From Alphaproteobacteria bacterium (GTDB taxonomy: Bacteria; Pseudomonadota; Alphaproteobacteria; ATCC43930; CGMCC-115725), in assembly GCA_019241915.1 (NCBI GenBank), contig JAFAWI010000313.1, forward strand, positions 1 through 9,420: a DNA stretch of 9,420 nt, given 5' to 3'. Positions 1-6,849 of the stretch are shown in pieces. The position numbers were made by a program, and so were the translations under genes. Within the stretch, counting starts at the first letter, position 1. Every line of letters begins with the position of its first letter. Below the pieces are notes generated by a model. The model was not told where the DNA came from, made no database searches, and saw only the letters and a list, made by a program, of their open reading frames with translations.

Positions 1-1961
1 GCGTCCAGGCAATGGTATTCGGCAACCGCGGCGAGGATTGCGCGACTGGGGTCGCGTTCACCCGCAACCCGTCGACCGGGGTCAACGAATTTTATGGCGA
101 GTTTCTGGTGAACGCCCAGGGTGAAGATGTCGTCGCCGGCATCCGCACGCCGCAGTCGCTGACGATCGCCGGCAAGCAAGCAAGCGGCTCGCCCCTGCCG
201 GCGATGGAGGAGGTGATGCCGTCGGTCTTCGCCGACCTGCTCAAGGTGCGCGACAAGCTGGAAGACCGCTACCGCGATATGCAGGACATCGAGTTTACTG
301 TCGAGCGCGGCCGGCTGTGGATGCTGCAAACGCGCACCGGAAAGCGCACCGCGCAGGCGGCGCTCAAGATCGCGGTCAGTCTGGTCGAGGAAGGGCTGAT
401 CGACCGCAAGGAAGCGATCCGACGCATCGAGCCCACTTCGCTCGACCAGCTGTTGCATCCGATGCTTGACCCGACCGCCAAGGTCAACGTGTTGGCACGC
501 GGGCTGCCGGCCTCGCCCGGCGCGGCCTCGGGCAAGCTGGTTTTCACCGCCGAGGAGGCGGAGAGCGGCGCCAGCCGAGGCGAGGCGGTAATCCTGGCGC
601 GGGTCGAGACCAGTCCCGAAGATATACACGGCATGCATGCCGCTCGCGGCATCTTGACGACGCGGGGGGGCATGACCAGCCACGCTGCCGTCGTCGCGCG
701 CGGCATGGGGCGGCCTTGCGTCGCCGGCGCCGGCGACCTGCGCATTGAGTACGCGACCGGCACAATGAGCGTGCGCAACGTCCAGGTCCGCGCCGGCGAT
801 CTGATCACGCTCAACGGCTCGACCGGTGAAGTGATCCAGGGAGAGGTGCCCACCATCGAACCGGAACTGGGCAGCGATTTTGCAACGCTGATGGGTTGGG
901 CCGACGAGCTGCGCAGCCTCAAGATTCGTACCAACGCCGAGACGCCGACCGATGCGCGCGCCGCGCGCAATTTCGGCGCCGAAGGCATCGGCCTGTCGCG
1001 CACCGAGCATATGTTCTTCGAGGCCGACCGCATCGGCGCCATCCGCGAGATGATCATGGCCGATGAGGAGCCGGGGCGCCGGGCCGCCCTCTCCAAGCTG
1101 TTGCCGATGCAACGCGCCGATTTTGCCGAGATCTTCAAGATCATGTCCGGGCTGCCGGTCACCATCCGGCTGCTCGACCCGCCGCTGCACGAATTCCTGC
1201 CGAAGACGGAAGCGGAATTCGCCGAGATGGCGAAGCTCACCGGCAAGACCGTCGCCGAGGTCCGGCAGCGCGCGCTGGCGCTCTACGAGACCAACCCGAT
1301 GCTCGGTCACCGCGGCTGCCGGCTCGGCATCACCTTCCCCGAAATCTACGAGATGCAGGCTGTCGCGATCTTTGAGGCGGCGGTCGCCGCGCAACGCGAC
1401 ACCGGAACCCCGGTCCAGCCGGAGATCATGGTGCCGCTGATCGCGACACGGCGCGAGTTCGACATCCTGAAGGAGATGGTCGACAGCATCGGCAAGGAGA
1501 TCATGGCGCGCCAGCGCGTGACCATCGCGTATTCGGTCGGCACCATGATCGAGCTGCCGCGCGCCGCTTTGATGGCTGGAGAAATCGCCAAGACCGCCGA
1601 ATTCTTCAGCTTTGGCACCAACGATTTGACGCAGACCACCTACGGCCTGTCGCGCGACGACGCGGCGAGCTTTATCGGTGCCTATCAGCGGCTCGGCATC
1701 TTCGAGCAGGACCCTTTTGTCTCGATCGATACCGAGGGGGTCGGCGAACTGATCCGCATCGCCGCCGAGCGCGGTCGGGCGACCCGGCCGGGTCTCAAGC
1801 TCGGCATTTGCGGCGAGCATGGCGGCGACCCGGCGTCCATACGCTTTTGCCGCGACGTCGGGCTCGACTACGTTTCGTGCTCGCCATACCGAGTGCCGAT
1901 TGCGCGGCTCGCGGCGGCGCAGGCGGAACTTGGCGCGGAAATCGTTTCCGGAACAGCCTGA
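1..1961 (+). CDS. ppdK: Pyruvate, phosphate dikinase, C-terminal part (5' end outside window)
   Basis: This enzyme interconverts pyruvate + ATP + Pi and phosphoenolpyruvate + AMP + PPi in the cytoplasm. The frame is open from base 3 (V-Q-A-M...), and TGA is at 1959-1961. Residues below are counted from the methionine at base 12. The end of the ATP-grasp domain is seen around residues 92-113 (DIEFTVERG, MLQTRTGKRTA). The swivelling phosphohistidine domain has GGMTSHAAVVARGMG with catalytic His224 (codon 681-683). The C-terminal TIM barrel carries RTEHMFF (Arg330), TIRLLDP (Arg386), IELPRAA (Glu514), GTNDLTQ (Asn537, Asp538) and CGEHGGDP with catalytic Cys600 (codon 1809-1811). As I recall the Clostridium symbiosum numbering, all of these sit at a constant offset of 231. 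This implies a full protein near 880 residues, with about 228 missing upstream, and no internal deletion. The serine in GLSRTEH, where cysteine is common, looks like a benign variation. The paralogues PpsA and enzyme I are less likely because the PPDK-specific motifs match throughout. Confidence 0.97.
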   Translation, partial: VQAMVFGNRGEDCATGVAFTRNPSTGVNEFYGEFLVNAQGEDVVAGIRTPQSLTIAGKQASGSPLPAMEEVMPSVFADLLKVRDKLEDRYRDMQDIEFTVERGRLWMLQTRTGKRTAQAALKIAVSLVEEGLIDRKEAIRRIEPTSLDQLLHPMLDPTAKVNVLARGLPASPGAASGKLVFTAEEAESGASRGEAVILARVETSPEDIHGMHAARGILTTRGGMTSHAAVVARGMGRPCVAGAGDLRIEYATGTMSVRNVQVRAGDLITLNGSTGEVIQGEVPTIEPELGSDFATLMGWADELRSLKIRTNAETPTDARAARNFGAEGIGLSRTEHMFFEADRIGAIREMIMADEEPGRRAALSKLLPMQRADFAEIFKIMSGLPVTIRLLDPPLHEFLPKTEAEFAEMAKLTGKTVAEVRQRALALYETNPMLGHRGCRLGITFPEIYEMQAVAIFEAAVAAQRDTGTPVQPEIMVPLIATRREFDILKEMVDSIGKEIMARQRVTIAYSVGTMIELPRAALMAGEIAKTAEFFSFGTNDLTQTTYGLSRDDAASFIGAYQRLGIFEQDPFVSIDTEGVGELIRIAAERGRATRPGLKLGICGEHGGDPASIRFCRDVGLDYVSCSPYRVPIARLAAAQAELGAEIVSGTA

Positions 1962-1991
1962 GCCGGCGACGTCGGAAGAGGCTATTCCGGC
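1936..1991. terminator. Two small hairpins at the ppdK/ygfZ convergent junction (weak terminator candidate)
   Basis: The two convergent genes are separated by only 20 bases. Two inverted repeats lie here. One is CGGAAA-TCG-TTTCCG at 1936-1950, a 6-bp stem inside the last ppdK codons. The other is GTCGGAA at 1971-1977 paired with TTCCGGC at 1985-1991, a 7-bp stem including one G-T pair, which covers the ygfZ stop codon. Neither is followed by a T-run on either strand, so a classical intrinsic terminator is not supported. They could act as 3' mRNA-stabilising stems, or be chance structures in GC-rich DNA. Confidence 0.2.
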
Positions 1992-2866
1992 AGGCGCATC
2001 CAATCGGGAATGACCGGCTCGATTTTCGCAGCCCCCGCGGCCAGCTTGCCGCCCTGGGCAACTGCGTCCAGGCGCAGCAACGCCAGACCGATACCGTCGC
2101 GGCTGGAGCGCATTTCGCCGGCGTCGCGGTCCCCGGCGGTGACGGGGCTACCCGGTTCGGGCGCGGGACCTTCGATCCGCACCGGGAACAGCCGCTTCTT
2201 GACGAGACCGCGGTATCGGGTGCGCGCTGTCAATTCCTGTCCGATATAACAGCCCTTCTCCCAATCGACGCCGCCCAACTCGTCAAAGCCGGATTCGAGC
2301 AGAATCGATTTGTCGAGCACGAGGTCTCGGCTTCCGTCCGGTATGCCGAACGCGAGGCGCACGCGGTCGTAGTCGGCAAAACACGTCGCGTTCGCGCCGA
2401 TCGCGGCAAACGCGTCCGCTAGATCCTGCCGCAGCAGGATCGCCCGCGCGCCGAGTACCGCAAGGCGCGGATCGACAAAAGCGATTCCGTTGCCGAGGCG
2501 GCGCGCCGCACCGCGTTCGGCCGGCAGCTCGAGCGCCTCGGCCGCATCGAGCAGCGCCGCGACTGCGAGATCGGACCGCTCCTCAAGCGTCACCCGGGAG
2601 CGCAGGCGGTATATCGACAGCCGCCGCTTCAGGTCCGCAAGCCGCGCCGCTTCGCCGTCAATCCAGATTGTCTGGTTCACTTCGACCAGCAGGAAATCGT
2701 GCAGGTACTTGCCCTGCGGCGTGAGCAGCGCGGCATAGATCGCCCGCCCTTCAGCCAGTCTTCTCGTGTCGTTCGAGATCAAACCCTGCAGAAACTGGCT
2801 GCGGTCGGGACCGCCGACGGCCAGGACGGCGCGATCTTCAAGCACGACAAACCGCGCGGCGTTCAT
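1982..2866 (-). CDS. ygfZ: YgfZ/CAF17-type folate-binding protein, Fe-S cluster maintenance
   Basis: This is a 294-residue protein of the YgfZ/CAF17/IBA57 family. The family resembles the glycine-cleavage T-protein, binds folate and supports assembly or repair of certain iron-sulfur enzymes. The diagnostic motif K-G-C-Y-I-G-Q-E is at residues 204-211, with the conserved cysteine Cys206 (codon at 2249-2251). The N-terminal half has the expected folate-fold segments, including FLQGLISND (25-33) and LLTPQGKYLHDF (48-59). The length fits alphaproteobacterial members (E. coli YgfZ is slightly longer). The start at 2866 is supported by GAGG on the minus strand at 2873-2876, six bases upstream. TAG is at 1984-1982. 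It runs convergent to ppdK and divergent from the glycosyltransferase operon, so it is probably monocistronic. The short family motif separates it from a true aminomethyltransferase GcvT. Confidence 0.93.
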   Translation of the reverse strand: MNAARFVVLEDRAVLAVGGPDRSQFLQGLISNDTRRLAEGRAIYAALLTPQGKYLHDFLLVEVNQTIWIDGEAARLADLKRRLSIYRLRSRVTLEERSDLAVAALLDAAEALELPAERGAARRLGNGIAFVDPRLAVLGARAILLRQDLADAFAAIGANATCFADYDRVRLAFGIPDGSRDLVLDKSILLESGFDELGGVDWEKGCYIGQELTARTRYRGLVKKRLFPVRIEGPAPEPGSPVTAGDRDAGEMRSSRDGIGLALLRLDAVAQGGKLAAGAAKIEPVIPDWMRLPE

Positions 2867-2908
2867 CGATGGCCTCGGCGGGGCTGCGGTTTGCTAGACG
2901 TAGAGTTC

Positions 2909-2932
2909 CGCCGCTTGCTTGGCAAGGCGGCG
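2909..2932. repeat. Inverted repeat overlapping the -35 of the glycosyltransferase operon promoter
   Basis: An imperfect palindrome lies here: CGCCGCTTGC (2909-2918), a three-base loop TTG, then GCAAGGCGGCG (2922-2932). It pairs over ten base pairs with one bulged G at 2927. It covers the likely -35 element TTGGCA (2919-2924) in the 101-base divergent gap between ygfZ and the family 9 glycosyltransferase gene. The position suits an operator, but no regulator gene is nearby and no T-run follows. A chance GC-rich palindrome cannot be excluded. Confidence 0.35.
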
Positions 2933-2948
2933 AAACGCGCGATATAAC
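2919..2948 (+). promoter_or_regulatory. Putative sigma-70-like promoter of the glycosyltransferase operon
   Basis: TTGGCA at 2919-2924 (5 of 6 matches to TTGACA) and TATAAC at 2943-2948 (5 of 6 matches to TATAAT) are separated by 18 bases. Transcription would start near 2954-2956, leaving a leader of only about 12-14 bases before the ATG at 2968. This is consistent with the lack of a good Shine-Dalgarno sequence there. It is the best promoter-like pair I found by eye in the divergent gap. The call is from sequence only, without a scan of background frequency. Confidence 0.45.
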
Positions 2949-2967
2949 GCGGCGAGACCGGGCAAAC

Positions 2968-3927
2968 ATGAACATCCTCTTCGTAACCGCGACGCGCATC
3001 GGTGATGCCGTGCTCTCGACCGGTCTTCTTTCTTACCTGATCGAGCGGCACCCTGACGCGCGGCTGACGATCGCGTGTGGTTCGGTGGCGGCGCCTTTAT
3101 TCCGGACCGTACCCGGCACGGCACGTATCATCGTCATGCGGAAGCGGCCGTTAGCGACGCACTGGCTGGGCCTTTATGCGGCTGTTGTCGGAAATCGCTG
3201 GCACATGGTCGTCGATCTGCGCGGGTCGGCGCTCGCCTGGCTGCTCAACACGGGCGAGCGGCGGGTCATGGCAAAGGGAGACGCACACGAGAACCGAGTG
3301 CGCCAGCTCGGCCGTCTATTCGACCTCGACCCGCCGCCAAGCCCGCGCTTATGGCCGTCGCCTGTGCATGAGCGCGAGGCTCAAGCGCTCGCGCCGCCGG
3401 GGCCGCCCATTCTGGCGATCGGGCCGGCCGCAAACTGGCGCGGCAAACAATGGCGTGCCGACCGCTTCAGCGCGCTCGCGCAACGACTTACGGCGACAGA
3501 TGGTCTGCTGCCCGGCGCGCGGGTCGCGGTGTTGGCCGCCGCTCATGAACGCGCGCAGGCCGAGCCGCTGCTGACGACGCTGCCGCGCGACAGGGTCATC
3601 GACCTGGTCGGCCGCACCGAGCTGCTCACCGCCGCGGCGGTGCTGCGGCGCTGCGCGCTGTTTATCGGCAACGACACTGGCTTGATGCACATTGCCGCCG
3701 CGAGCGATGTGCCAACGCTGGGATTGTTTGGGCCGAGCCCGGTTGAGCAATACGCGCCGTGGGGCCGGCACACGGCGGTCGTGCAGACCGCCGACCCGCC
3801 GGCATCGATGTTCGGCCCGGGCTTCGATCACCGCACCACCGACACGCTGATGGATTCGCTCTCGGTCGAAGCTGCCGAAGCCGGCGCCCGCGAACTGTGG
3901 TTGCGCGCAACGTGCCAAGCGGCGTGA
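2968..3927 (+). CDS. Glycosyltransferase family 9 (heptosyltransferase-like)
   Basis: This is a 319-residue GT-B enzyme of the ADP-heptose:LPS heptosyltransferase family (WaaC/WaaF/WaaQ group), which adds heptose or a related sugar to the LPS inner core at the cytoplasmic face of the inner membrane. The N-terminal motif TRIGDAVLSTGLL (residues 9-21) contains Asp13, at the position of the catalytic aspartate described for WaaC. The C-terminal nucleotide-sugar half has IGPAANWRGKQWRADRF (151-167, with Lys160) and FIGNDTGLMHIAAA (232-245) followed by LGLFGPS (251-257). The frame is open further upstream (ATG at 2869), but that start would span the promoter and lacks homology. The ATG at 2968 begins exactly at the first beta strand (MNILFVTATR). 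The Shine-Dalgarno is weak. It is the first gene of a four-gene operon. The exact donor and acceptor cannot be read from sequence; WaaF- or WaaQ-like roles are equally possible. Confidence 0.92.
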   Translation: MNILFVTATRIGDAVLSTGLLSYLIERHPDARLTIACGSVAAPLFRTVPGTARIIVMRKRPLATHWLGLYAAVVGNRWHMVVDLRGSALAWLLNTGERRVMAKGDAHENRVRQLGRLFDLDPPPSPRLWPSPVHEREAQALAPPGPPILAIGPAANWRGKQWRADRFSALAQRLTATDGLLPGARVAVLAAAHERAQAEPLLTTLPRDRVIDLVGRTELLTAAAVLRRCALFIGNDTGLMHIAAASDVPTLGLFGPSPVEQYAPWGRHTAVVQTADPPASMFGPGFDHRTTDTLMDSLSVEAAEAGARELWLRATCQAA

Positions 3928-4688
3928 ACCCGGGACGCCCGTTGATATCCGCCGTGGTCGTTGCCCATGACGAAGAAGCTCAGCTCGGCGAGTGTTTGTC
4001 GGGCCTGAGCTTCGCCGATGAGGTGGTCGTCGTTCTGGACCGATGCCGCGACCGGTCGAAGCAGATTGCCGAAAGCTTCACCGCGCGCCTCATCGAGGGC
4101 GCGTGGGAGCGTGAGGGGCCGCGCCGACATGCCGGCATCGATCTCTGCCGCGGCGAGTGGATCGTCGAGGTTGACGCCGACGAGCGAGTCCCGCCGGCGC
4201 TCGCCGACGAGATTCGCCGGGTGGCGCAGACATCGACCGCGTCGTGGCACCTCATTCCGGTCGACAATTATATCGGCGAGCGCCTGGTGCGCTGGGGGTG
4301 GGGCGCCTCATTCGGCAAAGGCGCCTATGCCGGGCTCTACCGCAACGGCTGCAAGCGTTGGGGCAACGAGCGGGTGCATCCGACGGTCACGCTATCGGGG
4401 TCGCAGGGACCCGCGCTGGAAGCGCGACTCACGCACCGGGTCGACCGCAACATCTCGGACATGCTGGCACGGCTCGACCGCTATTCCACTGCGCATGCAA
4501 AGGACCTGCGTGAAACCGGTAAGATCGGCGGGTATGGACACAATTTGCGCCGCATCCCGTCACGCTTTTGGAAATGCTACGTCGGCCGCCGCGGCTACCG
4601 CGAAGGCCCCTACGGGTTTCTGATCGCGCTCTGTGCCGGGTTGTACCCGATCCTTTCCTACCTGAAGGCGCGGTTCGAGCGGGAGTGA
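3924..4688 (+). CDS. Glycosyltransferase family 2, WaaE/KdtX-like
   Basis: This is an inverting GT-A glycosyltransferase resembling the LPS-core beta-glucosyltransferase group (WaaE/KdtX). With the chosen GTG at 3924 it is 254 residues. The nucleotide-binding start is ISAVVVAHDEEAQL (8-21), followed by FADEVVVVLDRCRDRS (30-45). The DxD-type metal site is VDADER (83-88), and family-typical LTHRVDRNISDMLARLDRYS lies at 169-188. A hydrophobic C-terminal stretch (about 230-247, then basic KARFERE) may dock on the membrane. The start is inferred: GTG 3924 overlaps the upstream TGA as GTGA, the same arrangement as at the fourth gene, and begins a few residues before the first strand. GTG at 3912 or 3897 remain alternatives. 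There is no clear Shine-Dalgarno sequence, so translation is probably coupled to the family 9 gene. The sugar transferred is unknown. Confidence 0.9.
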   Translation: MNPGRPLISAVVVAHDEEAQLGECLSGLSFADEVVVVLDRCRDRSKQIAESFTARLIEGAWEREGPRRHAGIDLCRGEWIVEVDADERVPPALADEIRRVAQTSTASWHLIPVDNYIGERLVRWGWGASFGKGAYAGLYRNGCKRWGNERVHPTVTLSGSQGPALEARLTHRVDRNISDMLARLDRYSTAHAKDLRETGKIGGYGHNLRRIPSRFWKCYVGRRGYREGPYGFLIALCAGLYPILSYLKARFERE

Positions 4689-5716
4689 TGGCCACCGTCG
4701 TGATGGCCGATGACGGGATCGCCTTTGACGGCGCGATGGCCGCGAAGGGTCCGCTCGGCGGCGCCGAGACCGCTTTTGTCGCGCTTGCCGAGGCGCTCGC
4801 CGCGCGCGGGCATCGGGTCGAGGCGCGCACCCGGTGCGGGGCTGCACTCGAGCACAAAGACGTCTCATGGGCGCCGCTGGCCGCCGGTGTGCCGGAACGA
4901 TGCGATCTTTATATCGGCAATCGCGGCCCTCGCATCATCGGCCTGTCAGGGCCGCGGCAGCGCTTGTTGTGGCTGCACAACCCCGCGGGTTATTTAGCGA
5001 AACCGCGCAACGCTTGGCGCCTGGCCTGGTACCGTCCGACATTGGTGACCACGGGCGACTATCACGCCAGCACCATCCCGGCCTGGCTCGTCGCGGGCGG
5101 GAGCACAATCATCCCTTACGGCATCCTCGACCGTTTCCGGCACGCCAAACTGCGCGACCCGCCGCCGCCGCACGCGATCTTCACATCCAACCCGTTGCGC
5201 GGTCTTGATTGGCTGCTGGATCTGTGGGCCGACCGCATTCGACCTGCCGTGCCGGGCGCCGAGCTGCACATTTATGCCGGCCCCGCGGTGTATGGCGGCG
5301 CTGCCGCGAAGCACGCGAACGCAATGGAAGCCGTACTAGGCCGAGCGGACGCCATGCAGAGCGACGGGGTGCGCCGCTTCGAACCGATCGGCCGCGACGC
5401 ATTGATCGAGGCGCTGACGGCAGCTCGAGCGATGCTCTATCGCGGCGATCCCGGCGAAACCTTCTGCCTGGCGCTGGGGGAGGCGCAGGCCCTGGGCCTG
5501 CCCGCAGTGGTGACGCCGCTGGGCTCGGTCGGCGAGCGCGTCGCCGACGGCGTGACCGGTCGTGTCGCCGACAGCGACGACGCCTTTGTCGATGCGGCGA
5601 TCGCAGTGCTGCGCGACGATGCGTTGTGGCGGCGCTGGCACCGGGCGGCGCTGGCGCAGCAGCGCGGCCTTTCGTGGGACGAAGTCGCCGCCCGCTACGA
5701 GGCGATGCTGCCGTGA
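4688..5716 (+). CDS. Glycosyltransferase family 4 (group 1), divergent variant
   Basis: This is a 342-residue putative retaining GT-B glycosyltransferase. Near the N-terminus GPLGGAETAFVALAEALAARGH (21-42) is the usual acceptor-side GG-E helix segment. Near the C-terminus YRGDPGETFCLALGEAQALG (251-270) gives the family 4 E-x7-E motif with Glu257 and Glu265. The usual donor-site GR...KG segment is replaced by TSNPLRGLDWLL (166-177), where Arg171 may stand in for the lysine. The ATG at 4688 shares its A with the TGA of the previous gene (TGATG). GGGAG at 4681-4685 is only two bases away, a tight Shine-Dalgarno. ATG 4703, which also begins a plausible first strand (MADDGIAFDG), is a weaker alternative. 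It is the third gene of the operon. Sugar specificity cannot be predicted. Confidence 0.88.
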   Translation: MATVVMADDGIAFDGAMAAKGPLGGAETAFVALAEALAARGHRVEARTRCGAALEHKDVSWAPLAAGVPERCDLYIGNRGPRIIGLSGPRQRLLWLHNPAGYLAKPRNAWRLAWYRPTLVTTGDYHASTIPAWLVAGGSTIIPYGILDRFRHAKLRDPPPPHAIFTSNPLRGLDWLLDLWADRIRPAVPGAELHIYAGPAVYGGAAAKHANAMEAVLGRADAMQSDGVRRFEPIGRDALIEALTAARAMLYRGDPGETFCLALGEAQALGLPAVVTPLGSVGERVADGVTGRVADSDDAFVDAAIAVLRDDALWRRWHRAALAQQRGLSWDEVAARYEAMLP

Positions 5717-6849
5717 GCGAGACCATCATCGTCTATCGTGACCGCATCGTGCCGCGTTCGGAGGTGCAATTCCTGCGCCGCTTATATCTGGCGTTCGAGC
5801 GATTGCGGCCGATCTGGGTCGGCCGTCACCGCGGCGACGGGCTCCTCGAACTCGGCGCAGTGCCCATGTTCCTGGGCGGCGACGGGCCGCTTGGCGCAGT
5901 CGAGCGCATCGCCTTCAAGCATCTGGGACTGGTGCCGCGAGCCGACCGGCTTCGCTCGCTGCGGCCGCGGCTCGTCCATGCCCATTTCGGCCGCGGCGGG
6001 GCGCTGGCATTGCCGCTCGCGCGCACGCTCGGACTGCCGCTGGTGGTGCACTACCACGGCGCCGACGCGACCAAGGAGACGCATTACCGCCCGCGCCTGT
6101 TGCCGAGCCTCTATCAGCGGCGGCTGGCCGCGTTGCAGCGCGAAGCGGCGCTGTTCGTTTGCGTCTCCGATTTTATCCGCGACCGGCTCTTGGCGCACGG
6201 CTTTCCAGCGGAGAAGCTGTTGGTCCATCGGCAGGGAGTGGAGTTGGTGGATCCGGGCTGCCGCGATGCGCCGCCGCCCGGCCGCCCCAGTATCCTGTTC
6301 GCTGGACGGTTCGTCGAGAAGAAGGGCATCGGATTCCTGATCGAGGCGGTGCGTCAGCTGCAACAGGCGGGCCGAGAGTTGGGGCTTGAGCTGGTTGGCG
6401 CCGGTCCTCTCGAAGCCGATCTGCGCCGCGCCGCCGCAGGGGTTCGCGACGTGACGTTTCGCGGATGGCTGGCGAATGACGCACTGCGCCGTCGGATGCG
6501 CGGCGCGTTCGCGGTGTGCGTGCCAAGCGTCGAGGCAAGCAGCGGCGATGCCGAAGGCTTGCCCTCCACTGTGCTCGAGGCGATGGCGAGCGGCGCCCCG
6601 GTTGTCGCAACCCGCAGCGCGGGAATCGCGGAAGCCGTGGAGGACGGTCGCAGCGGCCTGCTCGTGCCGCCAAATCAGCCGGCGGCGCTGGCCGCAGCGC
6701 TCGGTCGGCTGCTTGACGCCCCTGATCTGGCGCGTGCCATGGGAGAGGAAGGCCGCCGGATCTCGGCCGAGCGGTTCAACGCCGCAAGCCAATCGCGCCG
6801 GCTCGAAGAGATCCTGCTCGGCCTCATCGGCAGCGGCCAGCGTCGTTAG
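5713..6849 (+). CDS. Glycosyltransferase family 4 (group 1)
   Basis: This is a 378-residue retaining GT-B glycosyltransferase. Visible landmarks are LVHAHFGRGGALALPLA (87-103), VVHYHGAD (111-118) and FVCVSDFIRDRLLAHG (148-163) in the acceptor half. In the donor half are ILFAGRFVEKKGI (194-206, the GR...KG donor-site motif), LVGAGPLE (227-234) and EGLPSTVLEAMASGAPVVAT (281-300), with the E-x7-E pair Glu281 and Glu289. It starts at GTG 5713, overlapping the upstream TGA as GTGA. GAGG at 5699-5702 lies ten bases upstream. It is the last gene of the operon; its TAG (6847-6849) overlaps the convergent pyrC stop. It resembles capsule, exopolysaccharide or LPS colanic-acid-type transferases, but the sugar is unknown. 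It differs clearly from the preceding gene, so it is not a recent duplicate. Confidence 0.92.
   Translation: MSETIIVYRDRIVPRSEVQFLRRLYLAFERLRPIWVGRHRGDGLLELGAVPMFLGGDGPLGAVERIAFKHLGLVPRADRLRSLRPRLVHAHFGRGGALALPLARTLGLPLVVHYHGADATKETHYRPRLLPSLYQRRLAALQREAALFVCVSDFIRDRLLAHGFPAEKLLVHRQGVELVDPGCRDAPPPGRPSILFAGRFVEKKGIGFLIEAVRQLQQAGRELGLELVGAGPLEADLRRAAAGVRDVTFRGWLANDALRRRMRGAFAVCVPSVEASSGDAEGLPSTVLEAMASGAPVVATRSAGIAEAVEDGRSGLLVPPNQPAALAAALGRLLDAPDLARAMGEEGRRISAERFNAASQSRRLEEILLGLIGSGQRR

Noticed and set aside
173..184. Short tandem repeat of about three CAAG units in ppdK
   Set aside because: It is only about 12 bases and in frame (KQAS), with no sign of slippage or function.
664..670. Run of seven G inside the ppdK phosphohistidine motif, considered as a phase-variation or error site
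   Set aside because: The frame is intact across it (T-R-G-G-M-T-S-H), and a 7-base G run is common at this GC content. ppdK is not a gene expected to phase-vary.
269..1246. A 325-codon minus-strand open frame inside ppdK
   Set aside because: It is serine/arginine-rich shadow translation of a strongly conserved PPDK coding region.
2869..2967. Extended N-terminus of the family 9 glycosyltransferase from ATG 2869
   Set aside because: The extension covers the divergent regulatory gap, and the fold begins at MNILFVTATR from ATG 2968.
4688..6849. Two adjacent GT4 genes considered as a tandem duplication
   Set aside because: Their motifs, lengths and N-termini differ strongly; they share only family-level features.
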